This document shows, piece by piece, positions 1-9,247 of a stretch of 64,000 nt of DNA. The notes under the pieces are model-generated. The model did no database searches. It saw only the letters and a list, made by a program, of their open reading frames with translations, and was not told where the DNA came from. Both the position numbers and the translations under genes were made by a program. Within the stretch, counting starts at the first letter, position 1. Every line of letters starts with the position of its first letter. The stretch is from Kangsaoukella pontilimi. GTDB taxonomy: Bacteria > Pseudomonadota > Alphaproteobacteria > Rhodobacterales > Rhodobacteraceae. The DNA lies in NCBI RefSeq assembly GCF_009830125.1, contig NZ_WUPT01000001.1, positions 1,240,001 through 1,304,000 of the forward strand. The letters are read 5' to 3'.

Positions 1-231
<231 letters not shown>

Positions 232-1422
232 TCAGACCGGCAGACAGGCCGGTCCGATCGGTTCGAATGTCTTGTAGGTCAGGATGAACTCGGCATGACC
301 GAGTGCCTCCGACTTGGTGCGCGCGCCGCCCGCCACGTTCAGCACAGCGTCGAATATTTCGTCGCCTACGTCATCCAGCCCCGCATCGCCCGTGATGATC
401 CGGCCCGCGTTCACATCCATATCATCGCTCAGACGGCGATACATGTCCGGATTGGCCGCGATCTTGATCACGGGCGAAATCGCCGAGCCCACGACCGAGC
501 CGCGCCCGGTGACGAAAAGCGTCATATGCGCGCCCGAGGCCATCATCTCGACGATCTCGGCATTGTCCGAAATGTTGGGAAAGCCGAAGCGGACCGGCCC
601 GTCCGGCACCACGTCCATCAGGTAGAGACCGCCCGAGGGTGGAATGTCGCCCGGCTTGATCAGGCCGCTGATTGGTGAGGCGCCGGATTTCGCATAGGCG
701 CCCATCGACTTTTCCTCGATGGTGGTCAGCCCCCCATCGGCGTTCCCGGCAGCAAAGCTGCCATAACCGAGCGTGGCGTAATAGCGCGCGGCCTTTTCGA
801 CCGAGGCGCGCAACTCCTCGCCAAGCTCGGGCGTGGCGGCGCGTGCGGCCATGATGTCTTCGCAGCCGATAAGTTCGCCCGTCTCCTCGAAGATGCAGGC
901 GGCGCCCGCCTCGACCAGACAGTCAAAAGCCCGTCCCGCCGCCGGGTTGCCCGAGATGCCGCTCGTCCCGTCCGAGCCGCCGCAGACGGTGCCCACGACA
1001 AGATCGGAGACATCCATCGGCACCTTCTGCACTTGGGCGATCTCGCCGACCGCACGGGCCAGAAACGCCTTGCCCGCCTCGATCGTCGCGCGCGTGCCGC
1101 CCGCCTTCTGGATCACCAGCGTCTCGACGGGCCGGCCGCTGTCGCGCACGACTTTCTCCAGTTTCACACGGTTGAAGCTCTCGCAACCGAGAGACACCAG
1201 AAGGACCGCGCCCACATTGGGATGGGTGCAGAGCCGCTCCATCATCCGTTGCGCATATTCGTTCGGGAAACAGCCCGGAAAGCCGATCAAATGCGCATTC
1301 TCCCGGTCGCTTGATGCGATCTCGCGGGCGACGAAATGGGCGCATTCCACGAGGTAGGCCACCGCCACCACGTTGCGGATGCCCTTACGCCCGTCGGTAC
1401 GCTGGTAGCCCATCCAGCTCAT
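232..1422 (-). CDS. UxaA family dehydratase, large (catalytic) subunit
   Basis: A 396-residue protein of the altronate/galactarate dehydratase family (UxaA/GarD; sulfolactate lyase SuyB also belongs here). Family hallmarks are visible: LGCESFN near residue 77 and the signature [15 protein letters not shown] around residues 147-161, whose cysteines and glycines build the metal-binding active site. The SAF-domain subunit is a separate gene just upstream whose stop overlaps this start by 4 bases, so the two are translationally coupled and should form one enzyme. It probably dehydrates a sugar acid or related hydroxy acid. Two enolase-type dehydratases in the same operon make the exact substrate uncertain. 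Confidence 0.85.
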   Translation of the reverse strand: MSWMGYQRTDGRKGIRNVVAVAYLVECAHFVAREIASSDRENAHLIGFPGCFPNEYAQRMMERLCTHPNVGAVLLVSLGCESFNRVKLEKVVRDSGRPVETLVIQKAGGTRATIEAGKAFLARAVGEIAQVQKVPMDVSDLVVGTVCGGSDGTSGISGNPAAGRAFDCLVEAGAACIFEETGELIGCEDIMAARAATPELGEELRASVEKAARYYATLGYGSFAAGNADGGLTTIEEKSMGAYAKSGASPISGLIKPGDIPPSGGLYLMDVVPDGPVRFGFPNISDNAEIVEMMASGAHMTLFVTGRGSVVGSAISPVIKIAANPDMYRRLSDDMDVNAGRIITGDAGLDDVGDEIFDAVLNVAGGARTKSEALGHAEFILTYKTFEPIGPACLPV

Positions 1423-1727
1423 GCGACTTCTCCCTCTTCCGTCAGCGCATAGGTCGGCGTGTAGTCGCTTTTGACATTGTGCAGATGCACATGCTCACCC
1501 ACCGATATCGGCACGGTAGCCGAGCCGATAGACACCCCATACTTGAGGACCTTGTCCCCCGCCTCCATGGGCTTCCGCGCAACCTTGTGACCCATCGTCA
1601 CCGCCTGAGCCAGCGCGACCTGCTGCCCGCCGATCATGAGCTCTTCGCCCTCGGCAATCGCGCAGCGTGCAACCGCAACCGTGTCTCCGGGTGCCAGCAC
1701 GATCAGCCTGTTGTCGGTCTCGGCCAT
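1419..1727 (-). CDS. UxaA family dehydratase, small SAF-domain subunit
   Basis: A 102-residue SAF-domain protein corresponding to the N-terminal domain of one-chain altronate dehydratases, or to SuyA of sulfolactate lyase. Recognisable segments are VLAPGDTVAVARCAIAEGE, the core MGHKVARKPMEAGDKVLKYG and the C-terminal VGEHVHLHNV, which matches the His-containing end of the family. It lies directly before the catalytic subunit gene with a 4-base overlap and 1 base after the enolase gene stop. In this family the SAF subunit helps form the substrate and metal pocket. The split into two genes is common and not a frameshift, since each has its own start and stop. Confidence 0.8.
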   Translation of the reverse strand: MAETDNRLIVLAPGDTVAVARCAIAEGEELMIGGQQVALAQAVTMGHKVARKPMEAGDKVLKYGVSIGSATVPISVGEHVHLHNVKSDYTPTYALTEEGEVA

Positions 1728-1728
1728 G

Positions 1729-2838
1729 TCAAAGCTCCTCGATTGTGCAGGCGTCGATCATGTCCCAATCCAGACCGATCCCAAGGCCAGGCGCCTCGCC
1801 CAGCCGCGCGATGCCGTCGGTAACCGGCAGCGGCGTCTCAAGTCCGAAGGAAAACGGCTCCGTCGGCCAGAGAAGCTCGAAATAGCTGTTGTTCCTGACC
1901 GCGCCCGCAAGGTGCAGGTTCGCCAGTTCTAGCGGATGGAAGATCGTCGTGTGCAATTCGCAGTTCATATGGAAAGCCTCGGCCAGACGCGCGGTCTTGA
2001 GCGCGCCGGTGATCCCGCCAGACCAGCTCACATCGGCGCGGACCGCATCGACGACCCGGTCGCGGATACACTCGGCCACGGAATAGGGGTGTTTGGTCAG
2101 AACCTCGGTCCCGACAACGGGAATATCCAGCACGCGGGTCAGTTCCCTGAGTGCGCTGAAATTCTCGTCCGGCAGAGGCTCTTCCAGCCAGAGGTATCCC
2201 AGCCGCTCCAGCACGCGCCCGAAGCGCACCGCTTCTTCCAGCGTGTGGCACGCGACCGGATCGGACATCAGCGCGAAATCCGGCCCGACCGCGTCGCGCA
2301 CCGCCTCATGAATTTCGATATCCTCCGCAAGCGAACGCCCCGGAGGATGAATCTTGTAGGCCTTTAGCCCCGCCGCATGCACCGCCCTTGCCTCGACTGC
2401 GTAAGCATCCGCATCGGCCAGCACCATAGACGAAGCGTAGACCGGCAACTCCTGACGCGCTCCGCCGATATAGCGCCAGAGCGGCTGGCCCGCCGCCTCG
2501 GCTCCAAGGATCCAGAGGCACGTATCTACGGGGCCATAGAGATAAAACGGCAGGTGATGCCACCAGCGGTCGGCCACACGCCAGTCATGCCAGAGCGCCT
2601 CGCGGTCGAGCGCATTCCGCCCGACGAAGAACGGTCTGAGGGACGCCGCCGCCATGTGTCCTGCGCCAATGGCCGAGCGCCCGGCGAAACCGAACATGGA
2701 CGCCGAAAGCCCGCCCTCACAAAGCAGCGTGAAGACCAGGAATTCCAGCCCGGCGTCGGACCCGCCCTTCCGCCACGCATCGCGCCCGAAGGCCGCGTCG
2801 CTTCGGCAGCAGCGGATATCGAGCGCCTCGATCCTCAC
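1729..2838 (-). CDS. Enolase superfamily (mandelate racemase/muconate lactonizing) sugar-acid dehydratase
   Basis: A 369-residue enolase-superfamily protein. Metal ligands are readable as the Asp in LMSDPVA, the Glu in WLEEPLPDE and the Glu in GTEVL. The acid-base residues are the Lys/His of YKIHPPG on one face and the Asp-His pair (RADVSWSGGIT ... ELHTTI) on the other, as in mandelate-racemase-group dehydratases of sugar acids. The start is GTG at 2838, immediately after the RraA gene stop. It is the second enolase-type enzyme of this operon and differs clearly from the one at 3814 (KxH instead of KxK), so the two probably act on different substrates or stereoisomers. Substrate not determinable. 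Confidence 0.8.
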   Translation of the reverse strand: MRIEALDIRCCRSDAAFGRDAWRKGGSDAGLEFLVFTLLCEGGLSASMFGFAGRSAIGAGHMAAASLRPFFVGRNALDREALWHDWRVADRWWHHLPFYLYGPVDTCLWILGAEAAGQPLWRYIGGARQELPVYASSMVLADADAYAVEARAVHAAGLKAYKIHPPGRSLAEDIEIHEAVRDAVGPDFALMSDPVACHTLEEAVRFGRVLERLGYLWLEEPLPDENFSALRELTRVLDIPVVGTEVLTKHPYSVAECIRDRVVDAVRADVSWSGGITGALKTARLAEAFHMNCELHTTIFHPLELANLHLAGAVRNNSYFELLWPTEPFSFGLETPLPVTDGIARLGEAPGLGIGLDWDMIDACTIEEL

Positions 2839-2839
2839 C

Positions 2840-3490
2840 TCAGAACTTGCCCCATTTCAGATAGGCTTCCTGCGGATCCATGCCGCCCACGATGGCGGTG
2901 CGGACCTTGCTCTCGGTCTGCATGGCCTCGGTGGACTTGCCGATCACCTCGTCCAGATGCTCGGCGGGGACACGGACCATGCCGTCGCGGTCTCCATGAA
3001 GCCAGTCACCCGGACGGATCAGGACGTCGTCCATATGGATGTCCACCTCGGTCGCGGTCGGCAGCCATGTGCCGACCACGTCCTTGGGCGTGTGATGCGT
3101 GCGCCAGCAGGGAAAACCGAGACGAAGGATGAAGTTCGCATCCCTCAGCCCGCCGTCCAGAACGCAACCCAGAACACCCTTGGCGTGCAGCGTCTCGGCG
3201 GACAATTCGCCCATCTGTGCCAGCGCGTACGTATGGGGCTGCGTCGTCCAGATATGCCCCGCCGGACAGGTCGACAGAAGCCCGGTCCAGGCCAGCAGCG
3301 TCTCGTGCGGATCGGCCGTGTCGTCCTGCCGCCCTTCGATGGTAAATGCGGGCCCGCAGAGCGTCATCTCGGGCTGAAGAGGCGTGATCCGGGGCGGCAG
3401 GGTGAAGTTCCTCAGCCCCATCGCGCGCATCACGTCATGGACGACGCTGGTGTAGCACTGACCGAAGGCTTCGACGCGCGGGTCAGTCAT
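2840..3490 (-). CDS. RraA family protein (probable 4-hydroxy-2-oxo acid aldolase/decarboxylase)
   Basis: A 216-residue member of the RraA/HMG-aldolase family (often mislabelled demethylmenaquinone methyltransferase or RNase E regulator). The core GVLGCVLDGGLRDAN with its Arg-Asp pair around residues 105-119 is the divalent-metal and oxo-acid binding site of the aldolase members, and GDWLHGDRDGMVRVP is the second conserved block. In a catabolic operon with three dehydratases, retro-aldol cleavage of a 2-oxo-3-deoxy or 4-hydroxy-2-oxo acid to pyruvate is more plausible than RNA metabolism; that is inference from context. It overlaps the mutarotase gene by 8 bases. Confidence 0.75.
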   Translation of the reverse strand: MTDPRVEAFGQCYTSVVHDVMRAMGLRNFTLPPRITPLQPEMTLCGPAFTIEGRQDDTADPHETLLAWTGLLSTCPAGHIWTTQPHTYALAQMGELSAETLHAKGVLGCVLDGGLRDANFILRLGFPCWRTHHTPKDVVGTWLPTATEVDIHMDDVLIRPGDWLHGDRDGMVRVPAEHLDEVIGKSTEAMQTESKVRTAIVGGMDPQEAYLKWGKF

Positions 3491-3812
3491 GGTGGAAGAC
3501 CTCTTCCATCATCGACCACCACTCGCCCTCTTTCCGCGTCTCCAGCGGCGCCTGCATGGGCATGCAGACATCCCACCATTCCTGCGTCTTGGGGTCGGCC
3601 GCCATCTTGGCGGCATCCGCATCGAAATCCGTGCCGTGATACTCCCAGTATCCGAAGAGCAGGTTCTCGGGCTCCTTCAGGTAGATCGAGTAGTTCCGGA
3701 TGTTGCAGGCCGAGATCATGGCAAGGATCTCGGGCCATGTCTCGGCGTGAAGGCGTTTGTAGGCGTCGATATGCTCGGGCTTGATCCCGATGACCATGGC
3801 CATGCGCTGCAT
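3483..3812 (-). CDS. L-rhamnose/L-fucose mutarotase family protein
   Basis: A 109-residue DUF718/RhaM-type mutarotase, which interconverts alpha and beta anomers of deoxysugars. Typical features are the N-terminal MVIGIKPEHIDAYKRLH with the catalytic His, the NIRNYSIYLKEPENLLFGYWEY strand region (residues about 36-57) and the C-terminal EEVFHHD. The frame stays open upstream, but the conserved family start and length (about 104 residues) select the ATG at 3812. It lies 1 base from the enolase gene stop. Its presence is the best hint that the imported substrate is a deoxyhexose such as L-rhamnose or L-fucose, or a related sugar. Confidence 0.85.
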   Translation of the reverse strand: MQRMAMVIGIKPEHIDAYKRLHAETWPEILAMISACNIRNYSIYLKEPENLLFGYWEYHGTDFDADAAKMAADPKTQEWWDVCMPMQAPLETRKEGEWWSMMEEVFHHD

Positions 3813-3813
3813 C

Positions 3814-4935
3814 TCAGTCTCCCTTTCCCTCAAGCGTGGCGGACAGGCCGTCGACCGCGCGGGCGGCGATGGCGTCCCAGTCCCAGTCGATCCCCAGCCC
3901 CGGCGCCTGCGGCGCATGCGCCCGCCCCTCGCGGACGTCGAGCCGCGAGGTCGTGATGTCGTCAAGCTGCGGGATGTATTCCAGCATCGGCGCGTTCGGC
4001 ACCGCACAGGTCAGGCTGACATGCAGTTCCATCAGGAAATGCGGACAGATCGAGACGTTGAACGCCTCGGCCAGATGCGCCGCCTTCAGCCAGGGCGTGA
4101 TGCCCCCGATCCGTGCGACGTCGGCCTGGATGATGTGGCAGGCGCCAAGGCTCAGATAATCCTTGAACTGACTGAGCGAATACATGCTCTCGCCCACAGC
4201 GATTGGCACCGAGGACCGCGCCGCAAGCTCCCGGTGCGCTCCCACGTCATCGGCCGGCATGGGCTCCTCGAACCAGCCGATGTCGAACTCGGCCAGCATG
4301 TCGGCGCGGCGGATCGCCTCCGACAAAGCAAAGCTCTGGTTCGCATCGACGAGGATGGCGTAATCGTCCCCCACCGCCTCGCGCACCGCGGCCAGCCGCG
4401 CGCGGTCCTGCGCAAGGCTTGGCTTGCCGATCTTGATTTTCGAGCCGGAAAACCCGGCTGCCTGCATCGCGAGCGCATCTGCCACCAGCTCGTCGGTCGG
4501 GATGTGGAGCCATCCGCCCTCGGTCGAATAGAGCGGCACTGACGATTTCGCGCCCCCCGCCATCCGCCAGAGCGGCAGCCCCGCGCGCCGGCAGCGCAAG
4601 TCCCAGAGCGTGGTGTCGATGGTGGCAAGCGCCAGCGAAGTGATCGCACCGACGGCGGTCGCATGGGTGGTGAAGAGAAGATCGCGCCAGATGCCCTCGA
4701 TCTCTTCGGCCTCGCGGCCCATGAGCCGGGGCAGAAGCGTCTCGCGGAGAAGGCTGATGACCGCCGGTCCGCCCGTCCCGATCGTATAGGCGTAGCCGGT
4801 GCCGGTGGCACCCTCGTCGTCGGTCAGCGTCAGGATCGGCGTTTCCTGGCTAACGAAACTCTGGATCGCATCCGTCCGCACGACCTGCGGCGCAAGATCG
4901 ACCATCAGAAGCTCAGCTTTGACGATCCGCGCCAT
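3814..4935 (-). CDS. Enolase superfamily sugar-acid dehydratase (KxK type)
   Basis: A 373-residue mandelate-racemase-group enzyme. The KxK acid-base motif is in GSKIKIGKPS. The three metal ligands are in LVDANQSF, GWFEEPMP and AVGESMYS, followed by QADVARIGGIT and the catalytic His region CPHFLMELH. This is a full set, so the enzyme should be active as a sugar-acid dehydratase or racemase. The start codon overlaps the ABC ATPase gene stop by 1 base (TGATG), and the mutarotase gene follows after 1 base. Together with the mutarotase it resembles an L-fuconate or L-rhamnonate dehydratase module, but residues alone do not fix the substrate. Confidence 0.82.
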   Translation of the reverse strand: MARIVKAELLMVDLAPQVVRTDAIQSFVSQETPILTLTDDEGATGTGYAYTIGTGGPAVISLLRETLLPRLMGREAEEIEGIWRDLLFTTHATAVGAITSLALATIDTTLWDLRCRRAGLPLWRMAGGAKSSVPLYSTEGGWLHIPTDELVADALAMQAAGFSGSKIKIGKPSLAQDRARLAAVREAVGDDYAILVDANQSFALSEAIRRADMLAEFDIGWFEEPMPADDVGAHRELAARSSVPIAVGESMYSLSQFKDYLSLGACHIIQADVARIGGITPWLKAAHLAEAFNVSICPHFLMELHVSLTCAVPNAPMLEYIPQLDDITTSRLDVREGRAHAPQAPGLGIDWDWDAIAARAVDGLSATLEGKGD

Positions 4936-6029
4936 CAGTCCGCCGCCACCGAACGGCCCGTGGCCGCGTCGAAAAGATGCGCCTTCTCGAGCGCCACGTC
5001 GAAGACCAACCGTTCACCGGGCGAGACCGGGCGCGGGCCGTACATCTTGCCCTGCGCCTCCTGCCCCGCAATCGTGGTATAGAGGATCGTCTCGGTCCCG
5101 AGCGGCTCGGACAGGATCACTTCCAGCTCCATCTGCGCCCGTTCGCCGCCCTCGGCGATGCCGTGGCCCTGAGGGGTCAGGTCGTCGGGGCGAAGGCCGA
5201 AGGTCACCTCCTGTCCGTCCCGCACCTTGCCTGCCAGACGCGACGGGACGGGCAGGCTCTTGCCATCGGTGAAATGCACCGCGCCGCCGCGCACGGTCGC
5301 AGGCAGCAGGTTCATGGGCGGCGATCCGATGAAGCTGGCGACGAAGGTGTTGAGCGGGTGGTCGAAGACCTCCATGGGCGTGCCCACCTGCTCGATATTG
5401 CCGTCCCGCATGATCACGATGCGGTCGGCCAGCGTCATCGCCTCGACCTGATCGTGGGTCACGTAGACCACTGTCGTCTTTACCTTCTGGTGCAGCTTCT
5501 TGATCTCGGTCCGCATCTGCACGCGCAGTTTCGCATCGAGGTTGGACAGGGGCTCGTCGAAGAGGAACGCCTCGGGATGGCGCACGATGGCACGGCCCAT
5601 GGCCACGCGCTGGCGCTGTCCGCCCGACAACTCGGCCGGCGTCCGGTCGAGAAGTGCGTCGAGCCCCAGCGTCTCGGCCGCCTCGGCCACGCGCTCTTCG
5701 ATCATCTTGGGGTCCTGCTTGGCGATCTTCAGGCCAAAACCAAGGTTTTCGCGGACCGACATATGTGGATAGAGCGCATAGTTCTGGAACACCATCGAGA
5801 TGTTCCGCTTGCGCGGCGGCAGGTCGTTGACCACGTCACCGCCAATGCGGATGGCACCGTCCGAGATATCTTCCAGCCCCGCGATCATGCGCAGCGTCGT
5901 CGACTTGCCGCAGCCCGACGGACCGACCAGCACCACGAATTCGTTATGGGCGATCTTCAGGTCGATGCCATGAACGACTTCCAGCTTGCCGTAGCGTTTG
6001 ACGACCTTGTCCAGTGTGATCTCAGCCAT
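4935..6029 (-). CDS. ABC transporter ATP-binding protein, UgpC/MalK type
   Basis: A 364-residue ATPase of a carbohydrate (CUT1) importer. Walker A GPSGCGKSTT (residues about 37-46), Q-loop VFQNYALYPHMSV, signature LSGGQRQRVAMGRAI, Walker B FLFDEPLSNLDA and the switch His in VYVTHDQ are all intact. The last about 130 residues form the TOBE regulatory domain typical of MalK/UgpC. It energises the two permeases encoded immediately upstream (3-base gap), with the binding protein at 7890. The operon has its own ATPase, so it does not depend on a shared one. Confidence 0.93.
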   Translation of the reverse strand: MAEITLDKVVKRYGKLEVVHGIDLKIAHNEFVVLVGPSGCGKSTTLRMIAGLEDISDGAIRIGGDVVNDLPPRKRNISMVFQNYALYPHMSVRENLGFGLKIAKQDPKMIEERVAEAAETLGLDALLDRTPAELSGGQRQRVAMGRAIVRHPEAFLFDEPLSNLDAKLRVQMRTEIKKLHQKVKTTVVYVTHDQVEAMTLADRIVIMRDGNIEQVGTPMEVFDHPLNTFVASFIGSPPMNLLPATVRGGAVHFTDGKSLPVPSRLAGKVRDGQEVTFGLRPDDLTPQGHGIAEGGERAQMELEVILSEPLGTETILYTTIAGQEAQGKMYGPRPVSPGERLVFDVALEKAHLFDAATGRSVAAD

Positions 6030-6032
6030 GCC

Positions 6033-6890
6033 CTATCCCTTGACGCCGCCGAAGGTCAGCCCGGCGATCAGATGTTTCTGTACGAGGAAGGTCAGGATCA
6101 GCGCCGGGATGATGATGATCACCGCCATGGCCGACATGCCTGCCCAGTCGATTGTGAATTGCGCCGTGAAGTCCATGAGACCCACGGGCAGCGTCTTGCT
6201 GTCGGTCGAGCGTGTGAGGTTCGACGCCAGCGCGTATTCGTTCCAGCTTGTGAGAAAGGCGAAGATGCCCGCGCTCGCGATACCGGATTTGGCCAGCGGG
6301 AACTCGATCTTCCAGAAGGCCTGCCAGCGGGTGCAGCCGTCGACCTGCGCGGCCTCGCTCATTTCCTTGGGGATCTGGCGGAAAAACCCGTCGATCAGCC
6401 AGATGGTGAAGGGCACGTTCAGCGCCACGTAGACGATGATAAGCCCCGGCTTGGTGTCGATCAGCCCGAGCTTGGACCAGATGATGAAGACCGGAAGAGA
6501 CAGCGCGATCCCCGGTACCGTCCGCGACAGCATCAGGCCTAGGAAGATACCGTTCTTGAACCGGAAGCGGTAACGCGCGAAGGCGTAGCCGCCCGACATC
6601 CCGATCAGAAGCGCGATGGCCGTAGAGGTCAGCGCGATGATGAGCGAGTTGGCGAAATAACTCGGCACGGGGATCGCCACCTGATCGGCGGCGAAGCCGA
6701 AGATCTTGGCAAAATTGGTCAGGCCCGGGTCTTCGGGTATCCAGACCGGCGGCTTCGCCAGCACCTCGGCATTCGGCCGAAAGGCGGTCAGCACGACCCA
6801 GAGCCCCGGCACGCACATGATCACCATGAGCACGAAGGTCAGTATCCAGAGCGCCACCTTCCCGGCGGTTTTCCTAAAGGGAGTACGCAT
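6033..6890 (-). CDS. Carbohydrate ABC transporter permease (MalG type)
   Basis: A 285-residue inner-membrane protein with about six predicted transmembrane segments, the first at residues 10-34. The EAA loop that contacts the ATPase is EMSEAAQVDGCTRWQAFWKI around residues 185-204. The C terminus LIAGLTFGGVKG is the hallmark of MalG-type second permeases. It overlaps the companion permease gene by 1 base (stop/start TGATG), so the two subunits are co-translated. Confidence 0.92.
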   Translation of the reverse strand: MRTPFRKTAGKVALWILTFVLMVIMCVPGLWVVLTAFRPNAEVLAKPPVWIPEDPGLTNFAKIFGFAADQVAIPVPSYFANSLIIALTSTAIALLIGMSGGYAFARYRFRFKNGIFLGLMLSRTVPGIALSLPVFIIWSKLGLIDTKPGLIIVYVALNVPFTIWLIDGFFRQIPKEMSEAAQVDGCTRWQAFWKIEFPLAKSGIASAGIFAFLTSWNEYALASNLTRSTDSKTLPVGLMDFTAQFTIDWAGMSAMAVIIIIPALILTFLVQKHLIAGLTFGGVKG

Positions 6891-7807
6891 CAGTCCGCCC
6901 CTCCCATATAGCGCCGCGAGGCGATGAGCTTGGTGAAGAAGTAATAGGTGAAGGCGATGGACAGGATGATCGAGATATAGCCCATGGCGTTCGCCTGCCC
7001 CATCCGGGCGTTGTCGTAGCCCGTCCGCGCGATCAGCGTCCAGAGAAGCTCGGTCCGGCCTGCAGGCCCGCCGCCCGTCATCACGTCGACGATGTCATAG
7101 GCCCGCGCCACGTCGAGAGACCGGATGGTCATGGCAATGAAGACGAAGGGCATCAGGAAGGGCAGCGTGATGTGGCGGAACACCTGCCACGCGTTGCAGC
7201 CGTCTACCTTGGCCGCCTCGATCGGGTCGCGCGGCATCGCGAAGAGACCCGCCAGCAGCAGGATCGCAAAGACCGATGTGCTCATCCAGACCTCTGCGAA
7301 GATGATCGCGAAATTGGCGAGATAGGTGTCCACCAGCCATGGGATCGCGCCGTCGCTCAGACCGAGGCTTTCCAGCGCGTTGTTCAGGATGCCGATATTG
7401 TCGTTGAAGACGAACTTGAACTGATAGCCGACAAGGATCGGCGAGAACATCATGGGGAACATCATGATGGTCCTCAGCGTCCGCTGCCCCCAGGTGATCT
7501 TGTTGATCAGAAGGGCGATGCCGAGGCCGAGAAGAAATTCGAGGTTCAGCGCGATGGTCAGGAAAACGATGGTTCTGACAAAGGCCGCCCAGAAGTCGTC
7601 ATCCCCGAAGATGCGCTCGTAGTTTCTCAGCCCCACCCATTGCCACAGGCTTTCGGGCCGGATCAGCCGGTAGCCCGTGAAGCTCGTGTAGAACGAGAAG
7701 ATGAGCGGCAGAAGCACGACGAAAAGGATCGTCAGGATCGCCGGCAGAAGCAGCAGATAAGGCGTGTATTTCTCGCGCTGCCAGAATGGGGGGCGTTTTG
7801 TCTGCAT
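6890..7807 (-). CDS. Carbohydrate ABC transporter permease (MalF/UgpA type)
   Basis: A 305-residue inner-membrane permease. Segments include TM1 LLLLPAILTILFVVLLPLI (residues about 17-35), the long extracytoplasmic loop after it, and the EAA loop DPIEAAKVDGCNAWQVFRHI near residues 195-214. It pairs with the MalG-type subunit to form the translocation pore. It is separated from the upstream binding-protein gene by 82 bases that contain a strong hairpin, so its expression is probably lower than that of the binding protein. Confidence 0.92.
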   Translation of the reverse strand: MQTKRPPFWQREKYTPYLLLLPAILTILFVVLLPLIFSFYTSFTGYRLIRPESLWQWVGLRNYERIFGDDDFWAAFVRTIVFLTIALNLEFLLGLGIALLINKITWGQRTLRTIMMFPMMFSPILVGYQFKFVFNDNIGILNNALESLGLSDGAIPWLVDTYLANFAIIFAEVWMSTSVFAILLLAGLFAMPRDPIEAAKVDGCNAWQVFRHITLPFLMPFVFIAMTIRSLDVARAYDIVDVMTGGGPAGRTELLWTLIARTGYDNARMGQANAMGYISIILSIAFTYYFFTKLIASRRYMGGAD

Positions 7808-7845
7808 GACCCTCGGATCGCGGTTCAGTGTGTGCGGAATTCGGT

Positions 7846-7868
7846 GCGGGCGGCGACAGGCCGCCCGC
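7846..7868 (-). terminator. Intercistronic hairpin between binding-protein and permease genes
   Basis: Perfect 9-base-pair GC stem: GCGGGCGGC at 7846-7854 and GCCGCCCGC at 7860-7868 with the 5-base loop GACAG. There is no T-run after it on the minus strand, so it is more likely a partial attenuator or mRNA-stabilising element than a full terminator. Such hairpins after binding-protein genes usually protect the upstream mRNA. Confidence 0.55.
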
Positions 7869-7889
7869 GCCAGGCTCGGGAGTTAAGCC

Positions 7890-9221
7890 TTAGAGGTAGC
7901 CGGCGTCCTCCATGACGATCCGCGCGGCATCGGCGGCCTCGTCAAGCGCCTCCTGGGCTGTCATCTCGCCAAGGATCGCGGATTGCAGGCGGGGCCAGAT
8001 CTCGTTCGAGACCTCGATCCACGGTGCGATCAGCGGCGGGGTGAAGGCGTCTTCGGCCATCGACTGCGCGTAGGTGTCGAAGACCTCGACAAGGAAGTCG
8101 TTGCCGTCGGCTGCGAATTTGGCCTTGGCATCGTCCCAGACCTTGGCGCGCGTCGGCAGCAGACCCGCCGTCGCCTCGATCATCTGGCTGTCATGGTTGG
8201 TCAGGAAGGTGACGAACGACGCCGCCGCATCCTTGTTGTCACAACCTTCGGTGATCGAGAAGGAATGGCTGCCCGACCAGCCCGAGCGCAGACCGCCCGA
8301 CCCTTTCGGCGCGCGAACCAGCCCGATATCCCCCGCGACCTTCGAGTTCGCCGGATCGTTGAAGAACGACGCCCAGCCCGCCCAGTCGAGGTTCATCGCG
8401 ACGGTGCCCGAGGCAAAGCCAAGCCCGGTGTCGTCCCAGAGATAGTTCAGCACGCCCGCCGGCACGGCCTGCGCGTCATAAAGGTCCTTGAACCACTGGA
8501 CGGCCTCGACGCCGGCCTCCGAGTTGAACGTGGGCTCCCAGTTCTCGTCGAAAAGCTGGCCGCCATTGGCAACGAGCATCTCGTAGAACCGGCCCGTGAT
8601 CGCCTCGTCCTTGCCGACATACTGGGTGCCGTAAAAGCTGGGCGCGTCCGCGAAGAAAATCGCCTGATCCTTGAACTGGTCGAAGGTCTCGGGCGGGGCA
8701 AGGTCATAACCGTACTCGGCCTTGAACGCGGCTTTGTTGTCCTCGTCCGCATAAAGCGACTTCTTGTAGAACAGGTTCGAAATGTCGGAATGCCGTGGAA
8801 GCTGAACGAGACGGCCATCCACGGTCGAGTTCTGCAGCGCCAGTTCCTGGAATTCAGCCAGCGTCGCCTCGCCGATCAGCCCGTTCAGGTCTGTATAGAT
8901 CGTGCCGTATTGCGGCGCGAAGCTGGTGTGGTTCGATCCGACGCACCAGTCCAGCGTTCCTGCGGCGATGTCCTGCTTGATCTCGCGGTCGAGTTCGAAG
9001 TGGTTCTTGCGGCTGAGCACGTCCACGGTGGCGCCGGTCATCTCTTCCCATTCCGAGATGCGCGCATAAAGCGGCTCGTACTGCGCGCCGCCGATCAGCT
9101 TCACGCGAAGCGTGTAGCCGTCGAAATTGCCGTAATCGACGTCTTCCGCCGAGACGGCCCCGGCGGCAATGCCGGTCAGCGCCGTCGCGGCGAGCAATGT
9201 CTTCAATGTTCTTGTCGTCAT
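7890..9221 (-). CDS. Extracellular solute-binding protein of the carbohydrate ABC importer
   Basis: A 443-residue periplasmic binding protein. The frame is open far upstream, but the ATG at 9221 starts a clear Sec signal peptide (MTTRTLKTLLAATALTGIAA, cleavage after AVSA near residue 25) and is preceded by GGGAGGA. The mature protein has family-1 SBP features: residues about 55-70 are close to WEEMTGATVDVL, and a GWSGSHSFSI segment lies in the C-terminal lobe. It delivers the substrate to the permeases at 6033-7807. The sugar is unknown; the operon suggests a deoxyhexose or an oligomer of one. Confidence 0.92.
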   Translation of the reverse strand: MTTRTLKTLLAATALTGIAAGAVSAEDVDYGNFDGYTLRVKLIGGAQYEPLYARISEWEEMTGATVDVLSRKNHFELDREIKQDIAAGTLDWCVGSNHTSFAPQYGTIYTDLNGLIGEATLAEFQELALQNSTVDGRLVQLPRHSDISNLFYKKSLYADEDNKAAFKAEYGYDLAPPETFDQFKDQAIFFADAPSFYGTQYVGKDEAITGRFYEMLVANGGQLFDENWEPTFNSEAGVEAVQWFKDLYDAQAVPAGVLNYLWDDTGLGFASGTVAMNLDWAGWASFFNDPANSKVAGDIGLVRAPKGSGGLRSGWSGSHSFSITEGCDNKDAAASFVTFLTNHDSQMIEATAGLLPTRAKVWDDAKAKFAADGNDFLVEVFDTYAQSMAEDAFTPPLIAPWIEVSNEIWPRLQSAILGEMTAQEALDEAADAARIVMEDAGYL

Positions 9222-9247
9222 GTCTGTGTCCTCCCTGGGATATGACG

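Noticed and set aside
1419-1727. Frameshifted single-chain altronate dehydratase
   Set aside because: The SAF and catalytic parts each have their own start and stop with a 4-base overlap, the normal two-gene arrangement seen in this family.
4977-6542. Long open frame on the plus strand across the first ABC ATPase and permease genes
   Set aside because: It is antisense to two genes with intact motifs, has no start context, and its translation is Arg/His/Asp-rich noise typical of GC-rich shadow frames.
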